Source: SLQH01 sp964612995 (GTDB taxonomy: Bacteria; Planctomycetota; UBA11346). Taken from it: 20,256 nt of DNA. The notes beneath the pieces are model-generated. The model ran no database searches, was not told the DNA's origin, and saw nothing but the letters and a program-made list of their open reading frames with translations. Positions 7,562 to 13,774 of the stretch are shown here, piece after piece (the stretch's first letter is position 1; each line of letters starts with the position of its first letter). The stretch spans positions 1-20,256 of the forward strand of contig CAZTGE010000075.1 of assembly GCA_964612995.1 (NCBI GenBank), read 5' to 3'. The position numbers and the translations under genes were made by a program.

Positions 7562-8063
7562 GTAACTACTCAGGGGCTTCGCCCCTACGGTCCTCACTGC
7601 GTGAGGACCCACCCCTCTGGCTTTGTCGTGGTTCGCCTGAATCTGCCGGTAGATTCAGGCGTGGGCGGATCGGCTGCGCCGAAACATAGCGCAGGCTCCG
7701 CCCGCAGCCCAAGGGCTCATCATAGCGGTCGCAGCCTGCGCCGCTCTTTGTTCGCGGGGGCTCGCTCTGCGCTGCGCGCAGTCGCCCCCGCTACGCCTCC
7801 ATTCCATTCCCCTGGACAAGTGCGCATGGTCATGCGCGCTTGTCCAGGGAAATGGAATATCCGCCCTCCGGCGACACTTGCTCCTCGGCCTGACGGCCTG
7901 CGGGGCTGCGCTTGCGCTCCATGGGCCGCTGGCCCCACTGGGGCCAGCTATCGCCTGCGGCGATACCTGCTTCGCCCACCACTCGGCGCCAGACCCCATC
8001 GCGTACGGTGGGGCCCCGAAAGGGCGTTGTAACCTCTCATGCCCGATGAGCCTGAGTGGTTAC
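7562..8063 (+). mobile_element. MITE-like non-coding element, long copy
   Basis: A 502-bp element bounded by GTAACTACTCAGG and CCTGAGTGGTTAC (12 of 13 positions complementary). A perfect 8-bp direct repeat GCGATCGA flanks it at 7554-7561 and 8064-8071. Its outer parts (7562-7681 and about 7975-8063) match the 4070-4294 element in inverted orientation, including the 28-bp palindrome (7634-7661, one mismatch), the GGTCCTCAC hairpin (7589-7609) and a GGGGCTTCGCCCC hairpin (7574-7586). A core of about 290 bp absent from the short copy holds a long inverted repeat at 7801-7858. Open frames crossing it have no recognisable protein features. Confidence 0.85.
7801..7858. repeat. 28-bp inverted repeat in the core of the long element
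   Basis: The arms 7801-7828 and 7831-7858 are complementary at 26 of 28 positions with a 2-bp centre. The structure would form a strong hairpin in RNA or a cruciform in DNA. It lies near the middle of the extra core of the long mobile element and is missing from the short copy. Confidence 0.75.
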
Positions 8064-8117
8064 GCGATCGATTCGGTTGCAAGTCGCCGTCCTGGGGCGC
8101 TGACAGGCGGCAGGGGT

Positions 8118-8531
8118 TTACACGCCCCACCACCAGTAGGCGCCGAGCACGCCGCCGACGAGGATCAGCAACAGGATCCAGAAGGCGAGGGTGAAACCGA
8201 TCGCGGTGGTCACTGCGTCAGCCTCATCCACGGGTGGCGTCTCGGGAAGCGAGCTGCGCGGCGGCGGGATCAAGGCCATGAAGAGTACGAACAGCCCCAC
8301 GGCCGCGAGCAGGCCAGGGACCCACTGGCGTTCGTAGATGGCCGGCCCCAGCGGGCGGAAGGCCAGATTGGCGATCCAGACGATGAGCAGGAACACCGGG
8401 ATCGCGATCAGCAGACCGCCCCCAGCACCATGGGTGGAATCGCCGTAGGGCCGCCAGCCGAAGATGGCCACCAGCGGCAGGGCGAAGATGATCGCGATCA
8501 GGCAGGCGATGAGGATATCGACGAGGAACAT
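8118..8531 (-). CDS. Small four-helix membrane protein, unknown
   Basis: A 137-aa hydrophobic protein beginning MFLVDILIACLIAII. About four membrane segments can be seen: residues 3-25, 42-62, 75-97 and 110-132. A conserved-looking loop (GWRPYGDSTHGAGGG) lies after the first helix and a short acidic linker precedes the last. It ends with Trp-rich YWWWGV. The start at 8531 has GGAG about 9 nt upstream; a longer frame runs into repeat family B and is not credible. No neighbouring gene points to a function, and no promoter of the shared type was found. I do not recognise the family. Confidence 0.7.
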   Translation of the reverse strand: MFLVDILIACLIAIIFALPLVAIFGWRPYGDSTHGAGGGLLIAIPVFLLIVWIANLAFRPLGPAIYERQWVPGLLAAVGLFVLFMALIPPPRSSLPETPPVDEADAVTTAIGFTLAFWILLLILVGGVLGAYWWWGV

Positions 8532-8591
8532 GGATGACTCCAGATTACTGGTGATGGAGGCCCTCAGAGAGCCGGAACCACCCTGCAGCCA

Positions 8592-8715
8592 CGTCCGGAG
8601 CCCAGCCTGGCTTGGCTGGGCGACCGGCCGACCGCGGAATGGTCTTCGCCAGGATCGGTCGCAGGTCAGGCGCAAATGCCAGCCGCGCTGGCGCGTGACG
8701 AGGAGGGGTGGCTCG
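8592..8715 (+). repeat. Dispersed repeat family B, copy 3
   Basis: Contains CGTCCGGAGCCCAGCCTGG, then GCTGGGCGACCGG (8592-8627), and about 70 bp later GCCAGCCGCGCTGGCG with GTGACGA. It matches the copy at 7250-7373 on the opposite strand and, in part, the window start. It fills much of the gene-less stretch 8532-8815; the remainder holds only the hairpin at 8769-8796. Confidence 0.6.
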
Positions 8716-8768
8716 GCGGTGCGCCTTCTGTGAGGACAGCTCCTGGTGTCGGGTGGACGGATACGCAA

Positions 8769-8796
8769 CGACCCCGTGAGTCTGCTCACAGGGTCG
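8769..8796 (-). terminator. Hairpin after the OB-fold protein gene
   Basis: A 12-bp stem with one mismatch (CGACCCCGTGAG / CTCACAGGGTCG) and a TCTG loop lies 20 bp beyond the stop of the minus-strand OB-fold gene. There is no clear T run, so intrinsic termination is likely but not shown. Confidence 0.45.
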
Positions 8797-8815
8797 CGTT
8801 GGCAGGGCGCAGCAA

Positions 8816-9484
8816 CTACTGCTTATTCATCGAGGCACCCTTGTCTTCATCCTTCGACAGGGTGATGACCCAGTCTGCATCGACCTCACGGTTGCCGAAC
8901 AGGTCGACATCCAACTCGCCGCTGACGCTGACTCGATGCCCCTTCTCGATCTTCTGATAGCCCTTGTCGTCGAGCGGGTTGTAGGCCAGATCCTCGGTGT
9001 CGACCGTCACCTGTCTGGCGCCGGTATCGATGGTGAATTCACCCTCGATCGCATCGACAGATGTCACCTTTCCGCGGATGGAGACCGTGGAGACGACCAC
9101 CGGGGCAGTCACCACCGTGCTGTAGGTGGCGTCTTCCTCGTCAGCGGCGCTGGCATAGAAGTAACTGCCGAGGGATTCGACATAGACGCTGCTGGCTTCA
9201 ATGGTAGTGGTCTCGAACAGATCGTCGTCGATGCGCCCGTTGACCGTGACCTTGTCGCCATCGAGCAGCCCGTAAGCATCGCCATACCAGTCCCAGTCGT
9301 CCATCTCGACGGTGACCAGCCCCTCTCCATAGTCGAGTATGAAGGAATCGGCAGTCGGATCGACCACCGTGCCACTGATGCTGATCCAGCTCTCATCGGC
9401 TTTCTGATAGGGGCTTTCGACCGCGGCGAGATTGGCCCCGGCGCCGGCGATCAACATGATGGAAATAAGTCGGAAAAGAGACAT
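8816..9484 (-). CDS. Secreted protein with two OB-fold-like repeats
   Basis: A 222-aa protein with a Sec-type signal peptide (about 1-21, MSLFRLISIMLIAGAGANLAA). Two similar domains follow. Domain one (about 28-88) has SISGTVVDPTADSFILDYG...VTVEMDDW...GDKVTVNGRID. Domain two (about 128-190) has SIRGKVTSVDAIEGEFTIDTG...VTVDTEDL...GHRVSVSGELD. The patterns resemble the BOF/YgiW-type or DUF5666-like periplasmic OB folds, which may bind small ligands or cations; this assignment is from pattern only. The protein is acidic overall and ends with a charged tail. The start at 9484 gives the signal peptide, with AAGGT 8 nt upstream. It has its own promoter of the shared type and a structured leader of about 80 nt. 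Confidence 0.75.
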   Translation of the reverse strand: MSLFRLISIMLIAGAGANLAAVESPYQKADESWISISGTVVDPTADSFILDYGEGLVTVEMDDWDWYGDAYGLLDGDKVTVNGRIDDDLFETTTIEASSVYVESLGSYFYASAADEEDATYSTVVTAPVVVSTVSIRGKVTSVDAIEGEFTIDTGARQVTVDTEDLAYNPLDDKGYQKIEKGHRVSVSGELDVDLFGNREVDADWVITLSKDEDKGASMNKQ

Positions 9485-9504
9485 GTGCAGTACCTTCTGT
9501 CTGT

Positions 9505-9546
9505 GTTGCCTGTGCAACGGGTGGTTGATGCACCCGTCCGCGGGTG
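9505..9546 (-). promoter_or_regulatory. Leader with mutually exclusive hairpins
   Basis: In the 5' leader of the OB-fold gene, segment 9531-9537 can pair either with 9541-9546 (CACCCG/CGGGTG) or with 9517-9523 (ACGGGTG/CACCCGT). A further stem GTTGC/GCAAC lies at 9505-9518, ahead of the ribosome site. The 17-bp block 9526-9542 is shared (14 of 17) with the CBS gene leader at 11768-11784. The role is speculative. Confidence 0.35.
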
Positions 9547-9565
9547 TGCGATCGAGATTTTCGAA

Positions 9566-9602
9566 ATTATACACCTGTTCACGGGGCTCTCACAATTGTG
9601 AG
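9566..9602 (-). promoter_or_regulatory. Promoter with palindromic operator, OB-fold gene
   Basis: The perfect 14-bp palindrome CTCACAATTGTGAG (9589-9602) is followed on the minus strand by exactly 17 bp and the consensus -10 hexamer TATAAT (9566-9571). The palindrome overlaps where a -35 element (TTGTGA, 18-bp spacer) would lie. The layout, spacing and GGTGTA context match the CBS promoter at 11813-11849. Confidence 0.65.
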
Positions 9603-9623
9603 GACCCGCCGCTGCCTCGGCCA

Positions 9624-9660
9624 GTAACCGATGTGAGCAAGCGCCGCGTCCCGGCATCAT
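9624..9660 (+). promoter_or_regulatory. Predicted promoter of the CHAD/DJ-1 operon
   Basis: GTAAC-CGAT-GTGAG (9624-9637), 17 bp, then CATCAT (9655-9660) as a weak -10 hexamer, about 78 bp before the CHAD start. The left half is identical to that of the ATPase promoter at 3983, and the hexamer is identical to that of the flavoprotein promoter at 16913. Confidence 0.4.
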
Positions 9661-9737
9661 CGCCATCATTGGCTCGGGCCCAGTCGGTCGCCGGTCGATC
9701 CGGACATCCGACTCTGCTTGGCCGGAAGGACGATGCC

Positions 9738-10682
9738 ATGAGCTACCGCTTCACCTGCGCCGAGACCATCGCCGCTGGCATCCATCGCATCGCTGGCGAG
9801 CGCGCCCGCAGTGCGGTCGTGGCCCTGGGCCAGGTCGCCGCCGGCCAGCGCAGACGACGTGGCGTGCATCGGGCCCGCAAGGATATCAAGCAGCTCCGTG
9901 CGCTGTTACACCTGGTGCGGACCCCGCTTGGGCCGGCATACAAACGCGAAAACGATGCCTTGCGTGAGATCGCGCATTGCCTCTCACCGGTGCGCGACGT
10001 GCAGGTCGCCGAACAGACGCTGGGCAAACTGCAGTGCGCTCCCTACGTGGCCCTTGACAATGAGACTGCAGAACGGCTGCAACGGCAGCTCGAACGCCTG
10101 CGTCACGATACCATGACCGAACTCGACCTGGGTGAGCGTGCGCATCAGGCCGGCGCAGCCATGGAGGAGTTCGCCCGCCGGGCAGCGAACTGGGAGCTGC
10201 CCGGCGACCACGCATTCGCCGCCCTGGCACCGGGCCTGACACGCAGCTACAAGCGGGGGCGCAAAGCGCTCGCCGCGCTCGATCACACCGACGATCCGGC
10301 CTGCGTCCACGAATGGCGCAAACAGGCCAAGATGCTGTGGTACCAACTGCGTCTGCTGCGCGAGGCCTGGCATCCGGTCTTTGGCGCGATGGCCAAAGAG
10401 CTCAGCCGGCTGAGCGACCAGCTCGGCGAACATCACGACTGCGCCGAACTCGCCCAACGCGTCGGCGACCCCACGACCGGTCTGCTCGGAACCCAGCAAC
10501 GGCGCGATGAGGTCGCGCAGGCGCTCGACGAACGCATGCAGCGCCTGCTCTCTGAGGCGAAACCCCTGGGCGAGCGCCTCTGGTGCGAGAAGCCCAAACC
10601 CTTCGTCCGGCGTGTCGGCCGGGTCTGGAACGCCTGGCACAGCGAACACGACATCGCGCTGCGGGCCCCGGCCCCCCAGTGA
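9738..10682 (+). CDS. CHAD-domain protein
   Basis: A 314-aa, largely helical protein with a CHAD (conserved histidine alpha-helical) domain over most of its length. Typical features are GVHRARKDIKQLRALLHLVR (about 35-54), the repeated-half motif HEWRKQAKMLWYQLRLLRE (about 193-211) and RLSDQLGEHHDCAEL (about 221-235). CHAD domains bind inorganic polyphosphate through their basic helices; the many Arg, Lys and His residues here fit that. There is no CYTH domain. Arg-Lys-rich basic patches suggest a cytoplasmic role at polyphosphate granules. The start at 9738 has AAGGA about 8 nt upstream and leads directly into the domain; upstream extension is spurious. The DJ-1 gene follows after 42 nt, probably in the same transcript. 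Confidence 0.85.
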   Translation: MSYRFTCAETIAAGIHRIAGERARSAVVALGQVAAGQRRRRGVHRARKDIKQLRALLHLVRTPLGPAYKRENDALREIAHCLSPVRDVQVAEQTLGKLQCAPYVALDNETAERLQRQLERLRHDTMTELDLGERAHQAGAAMEEFARRAANWELPGDHAFAALAPGLTRSYKRGRKALAALDHTDDPACVHEWRKQAKMLWYQLRLLREAWHPVFGAMAKELSRLSDQLGEHHDCAELAQRVGDPTTGLLGTQQRRDEVAQALDERMQRLLSEAKPLGERLWCEKPKPFVRRVGRVWNAWHSEHDIALRAPAPQ

Positions 10683-10724
10683 CCGCATTCGGGCGGATCC
10701 CCCTACCCGTTCAAGGAGCCCCTC

Positions 10725-11243
10725 ATGCCCACTTCGGCGCCCCGTATCGGACTGCTGCTCGGACCGATGTTCGAAGACCAGGAATTCATCTACCCCTACT
10801 ACCGTCTGCTCGAAGCCGGTTACCAGGCCGTACGCCTCGGCACCAACGGCGCTGCCGAATTCACCGGCAAGCACGGGGTGCCGATGCCGGCCGACCGTCA
10901 GGCGAGCGAGGTTTTCGCCGGCGACCTCGCCGGCATCCACATCCCCGGCGGCTACGCCCCGGACCACATCCGCCGCGATGACGTCGCGGTCGATCTGGTG
11001 CGACGGCTGGCCGATGACGGCAAACCGATCGCCTCGATCTGCCACGGCGCCTGGGTCCTGGCGTCAGCAGACATCGTTCGCGGCAAACGCATGACCTGCT
11101 TCCGCGGCATCAAGGATGATCTGGTCAACGCCGGCGCCGACTGGGTCGACGAGCAGACGGTGGTCGACGGCAGCCTGGTCACCGCGCGCAAGCCGGCCGA
11201 CCTGCCCAGCTACATGCGTGCATTCCTCGAACTGCTGCCCTGA
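10725..11243 (+). CDS. DJ-1/PfpI-family protein
   Basis: A 172-aa class-I glutamine-amidotransferase-like protein of the DJ-1/PfpI group. Glu17 in GPMFEDQEF and the nucleophile elbow ASICHGAW with Cys106-His107 are the PfpI-type catalytic features, and IPGGYAPDHIR is also typical. Members act as glyoxalases/deglycases or proteases against stress damage; which of these applies cannot be read from the sequence. No signal peptide is present, so it is cytoplasmic. AAGGAG lies 7 nt before the ATG. It lies 42 nt downstream of the CHAD gene, in the same direction, and is followed by a strong hairpin shared with the convergent CBS gene. Confidence 0.9.
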   Translation: MPTSAPRIGLLLGPMFEDQEFIYPYYRLLEAGYQAVRLGTNGAAEFTGKHGVPMPADRQASEVFAGDLAGIHIPGGYAPDHIRRDDVAVDLVRRLADDGKPIASICHGAWVLASADIVRGKRMTCFRGIKDDLVNAGADWVDEQTVVDGSLVTARKPADLPSYMRAFLELLP

Positions 11244-11252
11244 ACCAGCGTC

Positions 11253-11275
11253 GCCCCGTGCTGGAAGCACGGGGC
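11253..11275. terminator. Bidirectional terminator-like hairpin
   Basis: A perfect 9-bp stem GCCCCGTGC / GCACGGGGC with loop TGGAA lies between the stops of the convergent DJ-1 and CBS genes. It has no T run on either side, but position and symmetry suit termination in both directions. Confidence 0.6.
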
Positions 11276-11305
11276 AACGGAACGCATCAGCGCTGTGCCG
11301 ACGCC

Positions 11306-11731
11306 TCAGCCGTGGGCCGGGCTGGTCACCGCGTCGACGACCTGCAGCACCTCGCCGATCTCGTCGAGCTGCTGGACCATGTCGGCGAGGCTGACCACGC
11401 CCACCGCCCTGCCATCGTCATCGAGCACGATGATCCGACGGACCTTGCTCGCCTGCATCGCTTCGCGCACACCCTCGTCGGATGCACTCAAGGCGACGGT
11501 CTCCGGATTGCCGGTCATCACCGCTTCGGCCGGCGTGAGCGCGGGGTCGCTGCCTGCCCCGACGACGCGACAGGCGACATCGCGGTCGGTGAGCACGCCC
11601 ACCGGCTTCCCGTCCTCAACGACCACGACCAGACCGATGTCGTTCTCACGCATCAGCTTCGCCGCCTCGCTCACGTTGGTGGTTCTTTCTATGCAGACCG
11701 GGTTGCCGGTCATCAGGTGTTCGACTCGCAT
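11306..11731 (-). CDS. Two-CBS-domain protein
   Basis: A 141-aa protein made of one CBS pair (Bateman module) and nothing else. CBS1 spans about 1-60 (VEHLMTGNPVCIERTTNVSEAAKLM...GLVVVVEDGKPVGVLTDRDV) and CBS2 about 70-130 (AVMTGNPETVALSASDEGVREAM...RRIIVLDDDGRAVGVVSLADM). Such modules sense adenosine nucleotides (AMP, ATP, NAD or related) and regulate partner proteins; the TDRD motif after CBS1 is typical of nucleotide binders. The start at 11731 has GAGGAG about 7 nt upstream. It has a separate promoter of the shared type and a leader of the same length as the OB-fold gene. The partner is unknown; many stand-alone CBS proteins are stress-induced. Confidence 0.9.
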   Translation of the reverse strand: MRVEHLMTGNPVCIERTTNVSEAAKLMRENDIGLVVVVEDGKPVGVLTDRDVACRVVGAGSDPALTPAEAVMTGNPETVALSASDEGVREAMQASKVRRIIVLDDDGRAVGVVSLADMVQQLDEIGEVLQVVDAVTSPAHG

Positions 11732-11812
11732 GGTGGGCTCCTCGGCGGGCCGTGCCCGCACTGCTGGTGATGCGTTCGTCCGCGGCGCGTTGGCCGCTAC
11801 CGAAAGATACAG

Positions 11813-11849
11813 ATTGTACACCGGCCCGGCGATCCCTCACACTCGTGAG
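11813..11849 (-). promoter_or_regulatory. Promoter with palindromic operator, CBS gene
   Basis: On the minus strand CCTCAC-GAGT-GTGAGG (11835-11850) is followed by 17 bp and TACAAT (11813-11818). The hexamer is the same distance from its start codon (82 nt) as in the OB-fold gene, and both share GGTGTA at the -10. It lies between the response-regulator stop and the CBS gene, so the CBS gene is likely independent of the upstream operon. Confidence 0.6.
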
Positions 11850-11921
11850 GCGCAACCATGCGGCCCCGCAATTGCCGAGCGCCAGCTGACAGTCCTGCGG
11901 CCATCAGACTGCTGGGCCCTG

Positions 11922-12395
11922 CTATCGGCCCTGCTCCGGCGCAGCGGACGCCGACGTGTCATCGTCGTCCGCGTGCTCACCGCGCAGATAGGGCACCACT
12001 TCTTCGCGCAGGATCCCGACCAGCGCATCGAAGCCGTCCGGCTTGACGATGTATCCGTCGCACCCGGCGCGTCGGCTGCGTTCGCGGTCGGCGGGTGTGT
12101 CGCTCGAACTGATCATCACGAATGGCACATCCCAGTCGCGCAGTTGGCGGCGGCGCAGCCCGAGCAGATCGACGCCGTCGATCGGCGGCATGTACAGGTC
12201 CACCAGCACCACTGCCGGATGCTCATCGGGGTCGGCCTCATGCAGCTGCAGCAAACCGGCTGCAGCCGCGGCACCATCCTCGAAACAGATCAACTCCACC
12301 TCCTGATCGAGGCGACCGAAGGCGAGGCGGTAGAGCTCCTGGTCCATCTCATCATCATCGATGATCACCACCCGGGGTCTGTTCTCATCCATCAT
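11922..12395 (-). CDS. Single-domain response regulator
   Basis: A 157-aa receiver-only protein of the CheY/Rcp1 type. The acidic pocket is Asp13-Asp14 (VVIIDDDE), the phosphoacceptor is Asp66 in LVDLYMPPIDG, the switch Ser lies in MISSSD (about 95-99) and Lys118 in IVKPDG completes the active site. There is no output domain; a charged tail (GEHADDDDTSASA) ends the protein. Its ATG (ATGATGGATGA) overlaps the stop of the mgtC-like gene by 11 nt and no good ribosome site is seen, so translation is probably coupled. No histidine kinase is encoded in the window; the cognate kinase must lie elsewhere. It is the last gene of the minus-strand series. Confidence 0.9.
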   Translation of the reverse strand: MMDENRPRVVIIDDDEMDQELYRLAFGRLDQEVELICFEDGAAAAAGLLQLHEADPDEHPAVVLVDLYMPPIDGVDLLGLRRRQLRDWDVPFVMISSSDTPADRERSRRAGCDGYIVKPDGFDALVGILREEVVPYLRGEHADDDDTSASAAPEQGR

Positions 12396-13101
12396 TGTCT
12401 GCGCTCTCACATGCCGGTGACGGTCGAACCGATGCATGGGGGTCTTCGTTCGGCGCCGCCTCGACCATCTCGCTCAGGCGGCCGAGGAACTCGATACTCG
12501 ACCGGTGGTTGCTGCTGTATCTGATATCGGCGATCTGCGGCTCGTGCTCGCTAGCGCGATCCCGATGCTCGATTATCGCGCTGTACTCGCCGACCAGGTG
12601 ATGCACGCATCGACGCTGGAGCGGATCGTCGGGCAAGATCACCTGCACGCGCTGTTCGGGCAGCGGCCCCGAGAGCCACTTGCCGACTGGGCGCAAGCCG
12701 CGTAAGACGATCAGGATCAAGGTGCTCACCGCCACAGCGAGCAGATAGGCACCGACCCCGGCGCAAACGCCGGCCGCAGCGGCCACCCACACGGTCGCCG
12801 CGGTGGTCAGCCCCCGCATCTGCCCGCCGTGACGCATGATGGCGCCCGCACCGAGGAAGCCGATTCCGGCAACGACATACGAGGCCATGCGGCTCGGATC
12901 GATCTGCACGCCCCCGCCAGCAGCGGCGTTGGCATCGGTCAGATAGACGCCCATGCTCGCGAACACACAGGCGCCGATGCTGATGGCGATGGTCGTACGC
13001 AGGCCCGCCTCGTGGCCGCTGATCTCGCGCTCGATGCCGATCACTGCGCCGCATCCGGCTGCAACCAGCGCATGGATGAACAGATCGATCTCCAGGCTCA
13101 T
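12385..13101 (-). CDS. MgtC/SapB-family membrane protein
   Basis: A 238-aa protein with an N-terminal MgtC/SapB domain (about 1-140). GCGAVIGIERE, LRTTIAISIGACVFASMG, AGIGFLGAGAIMR and GLTTAATVWVAAAAG are signature segments, and about five membrane helices can be seen. A cytoplasmic C-terminal part (about 150-220, VQVILPDDPLQRRCVHHLV) resembles the ACT-like region of some family members. MgtC proteins are linked to growth in low Mg2+ and modulate a P-type or F-type ATPase in other bacteria. The presence of two P-type ATPases in this window is suggestive but not evidence of interaction. The start at 13101 has a weak ribosome site and follows pncA by 52 nt. The stop overlaps the response regulator start. 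Confidence 0.9.
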   Translation of the reverse strand: MSLEIDLFIHALVAAGCGAVIGIEREISGHEAGLRTTIAISIGACVFASMGVYLTDANAAAGGGVQIDPSRMASYVVAGIGFLGAGAIMRHGGQMRGLTTAATVWVAAAAGVCAGVGAYLLAVAVSTLILIVLRGLRPVGKWLSGPLPEQRVQVILPDDPLQRRCVHHLVGEYSAIIEHRDRASEHEPQIADIRYSSNHRSSIEFLGRLSEMVEAAPNEDPHASVRPSPACESADNDG

Positions 13102-13153
13102 GGGTGGCGACCCAGGCTGCACCGGAGCGGGCCCTGACGCTGATGGCGCGAAC

Positions 13154-13774
13154 TCATGGCATCTCCGGTTCCTGCTCCAGGATCTCGACACCGCGCTCGC
13201 ACAGCGCTGCCACGGCACGCGCGCCATCGCCCGGTTCGACTTCGGCCGCCCGGCACCCGGGCAGGACCAACCGGGTCCGGTAGCCCAACTCGCGAGCGTC
13301 GCTGGCGGTGGCCTGCACGCAGACCTCGGTAGCCAGACCCAGCACATCGATGACGTGGACTTCGCGCTCCTGCAACCATTCGTGCAACCCGGTCGCGCTA
13401 CGCCGGCCATTGTCGAAGAAAGCGCTGTAGCTGTCCACCGCTGGATCTACGCCCTTTCGGAAGACCTGTTGGATCGGTTTCCGTTCCAACTGCGGATGGA
13501 ATTCCGCGCCCCACGTGTCTTGAATGCAATGAGGCGGCCACAGCACCTGCTCGAGTCCGTTGAGCTCGATCACCTCGAACGGCTCCTTCCCCGGATGAAC
13601 GCTGGCGAAACTCCCGTGGTCCGGTGGATGCCAGTCCTGCGAGGCGGCAACCACGGGATAACGATGGGCCAGCCGATTGGCCACCGGTACCACAGCGTCA
13701 CCATCGCTGACTGGCAGCGCCCCATCGGGCATGAAATCGTTCTGGATGTCGACCAGGATCAGTGCGTGGCGCAT
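13154..13774 (-). CDS. pncA: Nicotinamidase
   Basis: A 206-aa isochorismatase-fold amidase converting nicotinamide to nicotinate. The catalytic triad is visible: Asp9 (ILVDIQNDF), Lys107 (FRKGVDP) and Cys152 (GLATEVCVQATASDA). Metal-site residues are Asp47, His49 and His82 (SQDWHPPDHGSF; WPPHCIQ). Length is standard for the family. The ATG lies 16 nt inside the end of pncB, so the two are translationally linked. Nicotinate made here is the substrate of PncB, completing the nicotinamide branch of Preiss-Handler NAD salvage. Cytoplasmic. Confidence 0.95.
   Translation of the reverse strand: MRHALILVDIQNDFMPDGALPVSDGDAVVPVANRLAHRYPVVAASQDWHPPDHGSFASVHPGKEPFEVIELNGLEQVLWPPHCIQDTWGAEFHPQLERKPIQQVFRKGVDPAVDSYSAFFDNGRRSATGLHEWLQEREVHVIDVLGLATEVCVQATASDARELGYRTRLVLPGCRAAEVEPGDGARAVAALCERGVEILEQEPEMP

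Noticed and set aside
7601..8032. A 143-aa plus-strand ORF across the long mobile element
   Set aside because: It runs through palindromes and hairpins, has no ribosome site and shows no protein-like pattern. A similar peptide read from the short copy simply reflects the shared DNA repeat.
7039..8117. A CRISPR array or phage attachment site in the repeat-rich gap
   Set aside because: The repeats are a single mobile element and an old dispersed repeat; there is no regular repeat-spacer pattern, integrase or tRNA end.
8769..8796. The GTGAG/CTCAC hairpin as an operator for the four-helix membrane protein
   Set aside because: The half-sites are in the reverse order, no hexamer lies 17 bp away, and the position fits a terminator of the OB-fold gene better.
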